From contig JAFXVP010000045.1 of NCBI GenBank assembly GCA_017524445.1, forward strand, positions 33,676 through 97,675: a stretch of DNA of 64,000 bases, written 5' to 3'. This document shows positions 44,877-51,076 of the stretch, piece after piece (positions within the stretch are counted from its first letter, which is position 1; every line of letters begins with the position of its first letter). The notes beneath the pieces are model-generated. The model searched no databases. It was not told the origin of the DNA and saw only the letters and a program-made list of their open reading frames with translations. Made by a program: the position numbers and the translations under genes. Source of the stretch: Clostridia bacterium (GTDB lineage: Bacteria; Bacillota; Clostridia; Christensenellales; CAG-138).

Positions 44877-45398
44877 ATGCCTTTCTTCCTTGTTTTGCCG
44901 TTCATCGTGATCGGTATCGTGATCGCGACTGTGAAGAAGACGGCGGAACAGAATAAGCGTGCAGAGGCGCAGCGGCGAACGGAGGAAATGCAGGCAAGTC
45001 TGAACAAGCAGACTGATCCGAAGCCGTACACGCCCGTGAGACCTTCCGTACAGGTTCCTCCTGTACGGGAGGCGGCTCCCACGCAGAGAACGACGCCGAC
45101 CGTTCAGACCGCGAGGACAGCGCCGAGGGTGACGACGCAGAAACAGACGCATCCGCAGCACGACGAGTGTTCGCTGCGTCCCGATCAAAAGACAGCGTCT
45201 AAGGCGCCGTGGCAGCATCCGCAGCATGATGAATGCTCGCTGGATGCCGAAACGGCCGCTAAGCCCGAAGCGTACACCGTACAGCGGCGTGCCGCCGCGC
45301 TTCATAACAGCGGCGCGGATCTGGAGCTGACGCCGGAGAACATCCTGCGGGGCGTCATCTTTTCCGAGGTCTTCGGCAGACCGAAAGCGTTGCGATAA
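44877..45398 (+). CDS. Unknown protein with N-terminal TM and two HPQHDECSL repeats
   Basis: A 173-aa protein 3 nt after floA. A transmembrane helix at about 3-19 is followed by a charged stretch and a Pro/Thr/Gln-rich linker. Two copies of HPQHDECSL lie about 27 residues apart, a possible metal or thiol motif. A C-terminal helical part is LTPENILRGVIFSEVFGRP. The start is MPFFLVLPFIVIGIVIATV. No family was recognised; the operon context suggests microdomain function. Confidence 0.75.
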   Translation: MPFFLVLPFIVIGIVIATVKKTAEQNKRAEAQRRTEEMQASLNKQTDPKPYTPVRPSVQVPPVREAAPTQRTTPTVQTARTAPRVTTQKQTHPQHDECSLRPDQKTASKAPWQHPQHDECSLDAETAAKPEAYTVQRRAAALHNSGADLELTPENILRGVIFSEVFGRPKALR

Positions 45399-45401
45399 TC
45401 C

Positions 45402-46733
45402 GTGCGAAAAAGAAGCATTGCAGAACTTTTCATACAGATCAGCGTATTGACCGTATTAGGGATCCTGTACGGTCTTTCGTTGTTGCAGAGACCGCCCGTC
45501 TATCTCGAGACCGTGACGGTCTCCGCTGTTCTCGTGCTTCTCTTCGGCGCGGGATGCGTACGGCTCGTTCCGACGCTCATGTCGATGCTGACGGGGGAGG
45601 AGCCGCACATGAAGCGCGAAGGCGACCGAACCTTCCGACGCTGCGGCACGCGCGAGCTTACAAAGCTCTTTCTCATCGTGCTTGCCGTGCGGCTTCTGGA
45701 ATTCCCGCTGACGTACATCGTGCATTACGCGCTGTTCGGATTTACGGGTACGTTTTTCGAGGTGCAGCGGCTCTGGCTCGATTTTTATCATGCGGAGACC
45801 GCGTTCCCGCTGTACGGATACCTTTCCAACATCTTCTGGATCATCACCGTCAACTTCAACCACGCGCGATTCATCGGCTCGTACTTCTTTACGGCGCTTG
45901 CCGCGGTCGCGCTCTATTACCTCGTTCAGCTCGATTTCGACCGCCGCGTCGCGCGGCGTACCGTCCGTTATTTTCTGCTGATGCCGTACGCGCTGACACT
46001 GATGGGCACCGTGCCGGACGGGCTGTTTTTGCTGTTCTCCGTGCTCACGCTGCTGTTTTTGCGGCGGAACAAGTTCCCGCTCGCGACGCTGTTCGCGTTC
46101 CTTGCGGTGCTCACGCACGCGCTCGGCGCGCTGCTGTTTTTCCCGGTCGTCGCAAGCTACGTGTCGTATCTGTACGGCAATGTACGCAGCAACCGCGTGG
46201 TCGAGAAGGGCTTTATCATCCGGCAGATCCTGAACACGCTTTCGATCCTTTTGATCCCGCTCGGGATCGGGCTTGTCATGCTGTACAGCCGCCTTCGTTT
46301 CGGCGACGCGATGTGGCTCTATGATCTCGCGCTCGGCAGGACCGGCGAAGGCGCCGCTGCGCTGCTTAACTGGCTCGATTCCGGTTTCTCTCTCGTTCGG
46401 ACGGTCGGCGGAAACAGCACCGCGGTCCTGTTCGGAACGTATGCCGCGCAGTTTGTCTACATGCTCTTTGCGCTTGTCATGTTCCTGCTTGCGTGTAAAA
46501 CGATCCCGTCTTCGTTTACGCTGCTGATGGCGGTCACGATCCCGATGATCGCTTTGACCGGACACGTTCCGGATACCGCCCGCGCCGTCACAATGACCGC
46601 GCCGTTTGTCATCACGCTTGCCGCGCGCGTCAAAAACCGCATCGTCGACGCGATCATCACCGTTGTACTGTTTGCGGGCTGGCTTGCATATTTCTTCGCG
46701 TTTATCGCGGGGTATACGGGAGGCGGGCTATGA
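45402..46733 (+). CDS. Polytopic membrane protein, mannosyltransferase-like (PIG-V/GT-C type candidate)
   Basis: A 443-aa protein with about ten transmembrane segments from a GTG start 3 nt after the previous gene. The pattern of a first-loop acidic region (FYHAETAFPLYGYLSN), aromatic loops and GTVPDGLFLLFSVLTLL resembles GT-C glycosyltransferases of the PIG-V/ArnT type that use lipid-linked sugars. This is a weak resemblance. It overlaps the next gene by 4 nt. Confidence 0.7.
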   Translation: MRKRSIAELFIQISVLTVLGILYGLSLLQRPPVYLETVTVSAVLVLLFGAGCVRLVPTLMSMLTGEEPHMKREGDRTFRRCGTRELTKLFLIVLAVRLLEFPLTYIVHYALFGFTGTFFEVQRLWLDFYHAETAFPLYGYLSNIFWIITVNFNHARFIGSYFFTALAAVALYYLVQLDFDRRVARRTVRYFLLMPYALTLMGTVPDGLFLLFSVLTLLFLRRNKFPLATLFAFLAVLTHALGALLFFPVVASYVSYLYGNVRSNRVVEKGFIIRQILNTLSILLIPLGIGLVMLYSRLRFGDAMWLYDLALGRTGEGAAALLNWLDSGFSLVRTVGGNSTAVLFGTYAAQFVYMLFALVMFLLACKTIPSSFTLLMAVTIPMIALTGHVPDTARAVTMTAPFVITLAARVKNRIVDAIITVVLFAGWLAYFFAFIAGYTGGGL

Positions 46734-47263
46734 GTCTCCGGAAACTGTATCTGATGTTTCTGAAGATCGGTTCGCTGATGATCGGCGGCGGATATTCCAT
46801 GCTGCCGCTTCTCATTCGCGAACTGGTAGAGCGTCATAAGATCATCACCGAGGACGAGCTGACCGACTATATGGCGGTCGCGCAGTGCACGCCCGGCGTG
46901 ATCGCGATCAATACCGCTACATTCGTGGGCTATAAGGTCCGCCGCGTTTTAGGCGCGATCGTCGCGTCGCTCGGCGTCATCACGGTACCGATGATCCTCA
47001 TCGCGCTGATCGCCGCCGTGCTGAAGCCGCTGATGGAGTACGAGATCGTCGCGCATATCTTCGCGGGGATCCGTCTTGCCGTGTGCGCGCTCATCACCGC
47101 CTCCGTCTTTAAGCTGTACAAAAAGACCGTGACCAACGTCACGACGTTCGCACTGTTTCTGCTCGCGTTCCTGTTCGTCACCGTCGGCGGGATCTCGCCT
47201 GTGTTCGTCGTGCTCGGCGCGGCGATCATCGGCCTCGCTTGGGGAGGGCTCAAAAAATGCTGA
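46730..47263 (+). CDS. chrA: Chromate transporter, N-terminal-type half
   Basis: A 177-aa ChrA-family half-protein with about six helices. Motifs are FLKIGSLMIGGGYSMLPLL and AQCTPGVIAINTATFVGYK. In short-chain ChrA systems two adjacent homologous halves form the transporter. Physiological substrates are probably oxyanions such as sulfate or chromate. It overlaps the second half by 7 nt. Confidence 0.9.
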   Translation: MSLRKLYLMFLKIGSLMIGGGYSMLPLLIRELVERHKIITEDELTDYMAVAQCTPGVIAINTATFVGYKVRRVLGAIVASLGVITVPMILIALIAAVLKPLMEYEIVAHIFAGIRLAVCALITASVFKLYKKTVTNVTTFALFLLAFLFVTVGGISPVFVVLGAAIIGLAWGGLKKC

Positions 47264-47844
47264 CCTTCCTCTATAAACTGCTGCTTCTTTTCGTCGAGTT
47301 TTTCAAAACGGGACTGTTCGCCGTAGGCGGCGGGCTTGCGACCGTGCCGTTCATCCGCGACATGGGCGCGACGTACGGCTGGATCACGGAATTTGAGCTT
47401 GCCAATATCATCGCGATCGCGGAATCCACGCCCGGTCCGATCGGCGTCAACACCGCGACGTACGTGGGCTATCTCGTCTGCGGGATCCCCGGCGCCATCC
47501 TCGCGACGCTCGGACTTGTCACGCCGTCCGTCATCATCATCATTCTTGTCGCGAAAGCGATCAGAAAGTATTCCGATTCGTACTTGGTCCGGAGCCTGTT
47601 CAGGGCGCTGCGTCCCGCGGCGATCGGGCTCATCACGGCGGCGGGCTTTTCTCTTCTGCTGACTTCGCTCGGCGTAAGCGCGAATTTCACGCGCTTTACG
47701 TTTTCGGCAAATTGGTACTCGCTTTTGAAGTTCGGTATCTACGGCGTGTTCACGTTCTTCGCGTTCTGGAAAAAGACCGCGAAGATCCATCCGCTGTTTT
47801 TCATCCTCGCCGGCGGCGCGATCGGCGCGATCCTTTCGCTTTGA
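47257..47844 (+). CDS. chrA: Chromate transporter, second half
   Basis: A 195-aa ChrA-family partner. The ATG at 47257 follows GGGGAGGG, and the longer frame from 47239 is rejected. Motifs are FFKTGLFAVGGGLATVPFI and AESTPGPIGVNTATYVGY, mirroring the first half. It forms a heterodimer-type pair. The tRNA-Leu promoter begins just after its stop codon, so the transcript end is very tight. Confidence 0.9.
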   Translation: MLTFLYKLLLLFVEFFKTGLFAVGGGLATVPFIRDMGATYGWITEFELANIIAIAESTPGPIGVNTATYVGYLVCGIPGAILATLGLVTPSVIIIILVAKAIRKYSDSYLVRSLFRALRPAAIGLITAAGFSLLLTSLGVSANFTRFTFSANWYSLLKFGIYGVFTFFAFWKKTAKIHPLFFILAGGAIGAILSL

Positions 47845-47847
47845 CGG

Positions 47848-47875
47848 TTGACAAACGCCGATTTGCGTGTAAAAT
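47848..47875 (+). promoter_or_regulatory. tRNA-Leu(UAA) promoter
   Basis: TTGACA-N16-TAAAAT, 9 nt before the tRNA 5' end and 3 nt after the chrA stop. Confidence 0.85.
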
Positions 47876-47884
47876 AATAACGAT

Positions 47885-47968
47885 GCGATTGTGGTGGAAT
47901 TGGCATACACAACAGACTTAAAATCTGTCGGGGAAACCTTGCGGGTTCGAATCCCGCCAATCGCACCA
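47885..47968 (+). tRNA. tRNA-Leu (anticodon UAA)
   Basis: An 84-nt cloverleaf including encoded CCA. Acceptor GCGATTG/CAATCGC. The anticodon loop CTTAAAA lies between ACAGA and TCTGT, giving UAA. A long variable arm (CGGGGAAACCTTG region) marks the leucine class. The T-arm is GCGGG-TTCGAAT-CCCGC. Confidence 0.95.
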
Positions 47969-48006
47969 AAGAAATGGCCACCCGCATGGGTGGTCATTTC
48001 TTTGGC
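47968..48006 (+). terminator. Terminator after tRNA-Leu(UAA)
   Basis: A long stem AAAGAAATG.CCACCC / GGGTGGTCATTTCTTT with a GCAT loop. It has only a short T tract, so termination may be partial. Confidence 0.7.
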
Positions 48007-48020
48007 TTGTGTAATCGGAA

Positions 48021-48161
48021 GGGATTCGACGAGCGACCGCAAAACGCCGCAGTGTGGCGTTTTGCAGCGAGGGGCTTTGCGGGCAGATGCGGACGCGCAA
48101 CGCGGAGCGTAAGCGGGAGACATCGATGGGTGCCCGCAAAGGAATCCCGCCAATCGCACCA
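48021..48161 (+). repeat. tRNA-tail element copy 2 (downstream of tRNA-Leu UAA)
   Basis: A 141-nt element. It starts GGGATTCGA, the reverse complement of this tRNA's T-arm 3' strand. It ends with a 20-nt exact copy of the tRNA's 3' end including CCA (48142-48161). Helices: GGGATTC/GAATCCC; a hairpin at 48039-48065 with an AGT loop; and an 11-bp pair 48075-48085 with 48131-48141. Compared with copy 1, paired positions change together. A second terminator follows directly. Confidence 0.85.
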
Positions 48162-48162
48162 C

Positions 48163-48201
48163 GTCGTCGCAAGCTCCGCTTGGCTTGCGACGACTTTTTT
48201 T
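48163..48201 (+). terminator. Terminator after tRNA-tail element copy 2
   Basis: A 12-bp perfect stem GTCGTCGCAAGC / GCTTGCGACGAC with an 8-nt loop and seven T. It starts 1 nt after the copied CCA. Confidence 0.9.
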
Positions 48202-48306
48202 GTTGCTCAAACAAGTCTTCGCTTCGCTTTACTTCGCCATCCACTTCACTTCGTTCCGTTACATAGGTGCCGTCGCGCGATTCCCGCGCGTCGCCATGTC
48301 TCCTTT
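48202..48306. other. Non-coding stretch rich in CTTCG repeats
   Basis: About 100 nt of short CTTCG/CTTCR reiterations followed by GCGCG-ATTCC-CGCGC. No ribosome binding site or family resemblance is seen. It probably belongs to the degenerate repeat that follows. Confidence 0.4.
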
Positions 48307-48463
48307 CCGCAAACGATTTCGCTCGGTTCGCTTGTTCGGTTGTAAACGCCCTCACAACGGCTCACTGTCGCTACCAATCGTTTGCGGGTATGACGCGTCT
48401 CACGACGCGCTTATCGCGCGCAGCGCGGATCACAAGCGGAAGACAACGATGGGGGCCGCAAAA
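48307..48463 (+). repeat. Degenerate relative of the tRNA-tail element
   Basis: The 3' half resembles copy 2: GCGCAGCGCGGA, then ACAAGCGGAAGACAACGATG and CCGCAAA. A 12-bp perfect pair joins CCGCAAACGATT at 48307-48318 with 48376-48387. It lacks an adjacent tRNA and any copied tRNA 3' end, so it may be a decayed or differently built copy. Confidence 0.5.
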
Positions 48464-48535
48464 AAACGTCAATCGTATATGCAAAGCAAAATAACTTTGC
48501 TGTTGTAACTATATTGTAAATTCTGCTGTCTTTTC

Positions 48536-48564
48536 TTGTTTTCCGAACACTTGCATGCTATATT
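48536..48564 (+). promoter_or_regulatory. Promoter of unknown gene at 48588
   Basis: TTGTTT-N17-TATATT with extended TGc, 23 nt before the ATG. Confidence 0.65.
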
Positions 48565-48587
48565 GTCAAAAAACAAGGAGAATACAT

Positions 48588-49130
48588 ATGCAAACAAAAG
48601 CTGAGAACCCCGGAAATGCAAAGTTTTCCTATCGTAAATATTATCCGATCCGAAAGCTGATCTTTCATTCTTTTTCCGAAAAGTATAATGCAGATATGCT
48701 GATCGAGTATGCAATGAAGATTCTGAAATACGGAGATACGCAACCTGCTTATGTTTGTTCGCTGGAACCTTTGACCGTGATCGCTTATTCTGATGAAATG
48801 GATGCAGTTGTTCGCCTGAAGTTTCCAAATGAACTGGCTGATAAATATGAACTGCGCGAAGGAACGCGTCTTGTCACGTCATGCGTATATTCGCCGAATG
48901 CATTCGATACAACCGCTAAGGATATTTTTCCCGGAGAGCATTTCACCGGCAATTACAGTGATTTCATTCCTGCGGTACAATTGTTTCTTTGTAAGCATGA
49001 TGAAAAGATCCGCGAACGTACCGCGCTGTTTCCGGAGGAACTTTGGGAACATGTCGCTTTTCTCGGAAAAGCATACATTGAGGCGCATCCGACGCTCATC
49101 CGCGACGGTTTTTCTTTCCTGAAGAAATAG
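48588..49130 (+). CDS. Unknown protein, AT-richer than its neighbours
   Basis: A 180-aa soluble protein from the ATG after AAGGAGAA; the upstream in-frame ATG precedes the promoter-proximal region and is rejected. No transmembrane segment. Recognisable stretches are YRKYYPIRKLIFHSFSEKY, an EPLTVIAYSDEMDAVVRLKF strand pattern and an acidic C-terminal helix region. Base composition is visibly lower in GC than flanking genes. It lies between two tRNA genes carrying repeat elements, so recent acquisition is possible. No family assigned. Confidence 0.75.
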   Translation: MQTKAENPGNAKFSYRKYYPIRKLIFHSFSEKYNADMLIEYAMKILKYGDTQPAYVCSLEPLTVIAYSDEMDAVVRLKFPNELADKYELREGTRLVTSCVYSPNAFDTTAKDIFPGEHFTGNYSDFIPAVQLFLCKHDEKIRERTALFPEELWEHVAFLGKAYIEAHPTLIRDGFSFLKK

Positions 49131-49151
49131 GATTCGGTATACATTTGCCAC

Positions 49152-49180
49152 TTGACAACCGCAGCCGGTTATTGTATTAT
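49152..49180 (+). promoter_or_regulatory. tRNA-Val promoter
   Basis: TTGACA-N17-TATTAT, 10 nt before the tRNA 5' end. Confidence 0.85.
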
Positions 49181-49190
49181 AATCGGGCAC

Positions 49191-49267
49191 GGGGATGTAG
49201 CTCAGCTGGTCAGAGCGCTGTGTTCACATCGCAGAGGTCTAGGGTTCGAGCCCCTACATCCCCACCA
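49191..49267 (+). tRNA. tRNA-Val (anticodon CAC)
   Basis: A 77-nt cloverleaf including CCA. Acceptor GGGGATG/CATCCCC with discriminator A. The anticodon stem CTGTG/CGCAG encloses TTCACAT, giving CAC. The T-arm is AGGG-TTCGAGC-CCCT with one extra pair. Confidence 0.93.
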
Positions 49268-49275
49268 AACAAAAG

Positions 49276-49297
49276 ACCGCCTTTACGGCGGTTTTTT
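49276..49297 (+). terminator. Terminator after tRNA-Val
   Basis: ACCGCC / GGCGGT stem with a 5-nt loop and six T. Confidence 0.85.
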
Positions 49298-49313
49298 GGT
49301 TACATTCATTCAA

Positions 49314-49458
49314 AGGGGCTCGACTGAACGCCCGCAAAGCCATCTGGTGGATGACTTTGCAGTGAAGCGGGTTTGCGGCAGGGCGGAATGCGCAGTTCGG
49401 AGAACAAGCATGACAGCCCGATATCCATCGCCGCAAACGAGCCCCTACATCCCCACCA
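49314..49458 (+). repeat. tRNA-tail element copy 3 (downstream of tRNA-Val)
   Basis: A 145-nt element. It starts AGGGGCTCGA, a 10-nt reverse complement of this tRNA's T-arm 3' strand. It ends with a 21-nt copy of the tRNA 3' end including CCA (49438-49458), and similarity continues 2 nt further. Helices: 9-bp outer pair 49314-49322 with 49438-49446; hairpin at 49334-49360; and GTTTGCGGC/GCCGCAAAC (49371-49379 with 49430-49438). The C-G to G-C swap relative to copy 1 keeps the pair. Confidence 0.85.
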
Positions 49459-49493
49459 AAACAAAGCCCACCATTCCGGTGGGTTTTGTTTTG
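49459..49493 (+). terminator. Terminator after tRNA-tail element copy 3
   Basis: AAACAAAG-CCCACC / GGTGGG-TTTTGTTTT hairpin beginning 1 nt after the copied CCA. Confidence 0.85.
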
Positions 49494-49524
49494 TCATCCG
49501 ATCATGAAACTTTTCCCGTGCCTC

Positions 49525-49553
49525 TTTTCAATTCCGCAATTCTTTGTTATAAT
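49525..49553 (+). promoter_or_regulatory. Promoter of the Lgt-like gene
   Basis: TTTTCA-N17-TATAAT, followed by CGGAGGT and the ATG at 49576. Confidence 0.65.
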
Positions 49554-49575
49554 AAATAAAATCGGAGGTATCGCT

Positions 49576-50538
49576 ATGAACTCGCTCAACATTGCTTTTT
49601 CCGCCGGAAACGCCGCGCTGACGTGGAACGCGATCATGCTCGCGCTCGGCATCCTCGTCGCCGTCGTCGTTTCCGGGATCCTTGTCAAAAAACGCGGCGC
49701 GTATAAGGATCTTGCGTTGGACGCCTGTATCATCGGCATTCCGGCAGGGCTCATCGGCGGCAGACTGTTTTCCGCGCTCTCCGGCAAGATCGCGTTTTCC
49801 GCGTTCTTCGACCTCACACAGAACGGACTGAACCTGCCCGGTGCGCTGCTGTTCGTCGGCGTGGGGATCGTCGTCTGGCTGCGCATCAAAAAGATCCCGA
49901 TCGAGGGAGCGCTTGATCTTCTCATGCCGGGCGCGTTCTTCGGCCTTGCGGTCGGACGCTGGTCGGATTTCTTCCTCTGCGACGGGCTCGGCGCCGAGGT
50001 CGGCGCGAACGTGCCGAAATTCTTTCCGCTTGCGACGTTCACGCCGCAGTACTTTACGGATCACGCGACCGTTGCGTACGCCGTCTTTTTCCTTGATTTT
50101 CTCGTCTGCCTCGCGCTCGGCGTCACAGCCCTTCTGATGAAAAATCAAAAGAGCGGCCGCACGTTCCGACTCACGGTCATCCTGTACCTGTTCGCGGAAT
50201 TCATCCTCGAATGGCTTCGCGTCGAGTGGCCGGACGTCGGCGTCACGCGCGAGATCGTGTTCGGCGAGGTCCGCTTCAATCAGCTCGTGTGGATGGCGCT
50301 GCTTCTGTTCTTTGCGGGACTTTCGCTGTACCGTGCAAAGCATCCCGTGACTGCGGCGGTACCCGAACCGGACGAGGAAGAACCCGAAGAAGCGGAGGAG
50401 CAGCCGGAAGAAACACACGCCGAACCCTCTGATTTGGAAACGGTGCATCCGGAGCAAGCGTCGGACGCCGAATCCTCGGAAGAAGCGGTGGAACACCCGG
50501 AGAAAGCGGCGGACGGCGCGGAAGGGAACGCGGAATGA
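49576..50538 (+). CDS. Lgt-like membrane protein with degenerate catalytic motif
   Basis: A 320-aa protein whose topology and segment order resemble prolipoprotein diacylglyceryl transferase. The N-terminal helix is WNAIMLALGILVAVVVSGI; a later segment is GRWSDFFLCDGLG where genuine Lgt has GRxGNFxNxE. The usual HGGL loop is also replaced (NLPGALLFVGVGIV). A Glu/Pro-rich tail of about 70 residues follows the last helix. The key residues are missing, so it is probably not an active Lgt. It is coupled to a lipoprotein gene downstream by a 4-nt overlap. Confidence 0.75.
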   Translation: MNSLNIAFSAGNAALTWNAIMLALGILVAVVVSGILVKKRGAYKDLALDACIIGIPAGLIGGRLFSALSGKIAFSAFFDLTQNGLNLPGALLFVGVGIVVWLRIKKIPIEGALDLLMPGAFFGLAVGRWSDFFLCDGLGAEVGANVPKFFPLATFTPQYFTDHATVAYAVFFLDFLVCLALGVTALLMKNQKSGRTFRLTVILYLFAEFILEWLRVEWPDVGVTREIVFGEVRFNQLVWMALLLFFAGLSLYRAKHPVTAAVPEPDEEEPEEAEEQPEETHAEPSDLETVHPEQASDAESSEEAVEHPEKAADGAEGNAE

Positions 50539-51047
50539 GACGGCTTTTACCGCTGCTGTTCGCGCTGCTTTTGATCGGATGCAGCGCGCAGAGCGCGCAC
50601 CTCATCTATCTGCCGGAGACGACGCCGACGCCGACCCCGATGTTTACGCCGACGCCGCCGCCGGAACCGATCCCGATCACCGTCGATCCGGTCACGGGCG
50701 AGGGCTTTACTACGGATGAGAACGGTATTCCGATCCTGAACGAAAAGTCGCATTATTACGAGTATTATCTTTCGATCTCGCAGATGCGCGTCTTCGAGGA
50801 GAACGGCGAAACGCTTCTTGACGCGGTGATTACGAACGACTATCCGAAAAAGCTTTCCGGCGGACTGCGCATCGTCTTTTCGGAAAACGGAGTGAAATAC
50901 GGCTATGCGGAGCTGAAAACGGCGTCGGGCGATCTCATCCTTCTGCCCGGTGAAAACCGTGTATACGCCGACGTTCTCACGGAGGTCGACGTGCAGATGA
51001 TGGATTACGCGATCGAAGTCTCAACGCCGTTTGTGCCGGTGCAATGA
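50535..51047 (+). CDS. Lipoprotein of unknown function
   Basis: A 170-aa exported lipoprotein: signal MRRLLPLLFALLLIGCS with a LIGC lipobox, followed by a PTPTPMFTPTPPPEPIP linker. The C-terminal domain of about 100 residues has alternating strands and no recognised family. It overlaps the Lgt-like gene by 4 nt, so the pair may function together. A terminator follows. Confidence 0.8.
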   Translation: MRRLLPLLFALLLIGCSAQSAHLIYLPETTPTPTPMFTPTPPPEPIPITVDPVTGEGFTTDENGIPILNEKSHYYEYYLSISQMRVFEENGETLLDAVITNDYPKKLSGGLRIVFSENGVKYGYAELKTASGDLILLPGENRVYADVLTEVDVQMMDYAIEVSTPFVPVQ

Positions 51048-51050
51048 AAT

Positions 51051-51076
51051 AAGGACCCATCCGGGTCCTTTCTTTT
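51051..51076. terminator. Terminator between convergent genes
   Basis: Perfect AAGGACCC / GGGTCCTT stem with an ATCC loop, then TCTTTT. It serves the lipoprotein gene and may also end the U32 gene. Confidence 0.85.

Noticed and set aside
46930..48210. 426-aa minus-strand frame running across the tRNA and repeat element
   Set aside because: It reads through tRNA-Leu(UAA), the repeat and antisense chrA. Frames of this kind arise from tRNA-plus-repeat sequence and are not genes.
48307..48463. CRISPR array
   Set aside because: The repeats here are inverted or long-range stems, not regularly spaced direct repeats, and no cas genes are present.
47885..49493. Genomic island bounded by the tRNA-Leu and tRNA-Val genes
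   Set aside because: Each copied tRNA end belongs to its own nearby tRNA, about 190 nt away, so the two do not form the attL/attR pair of one larger island; no integrase is present.
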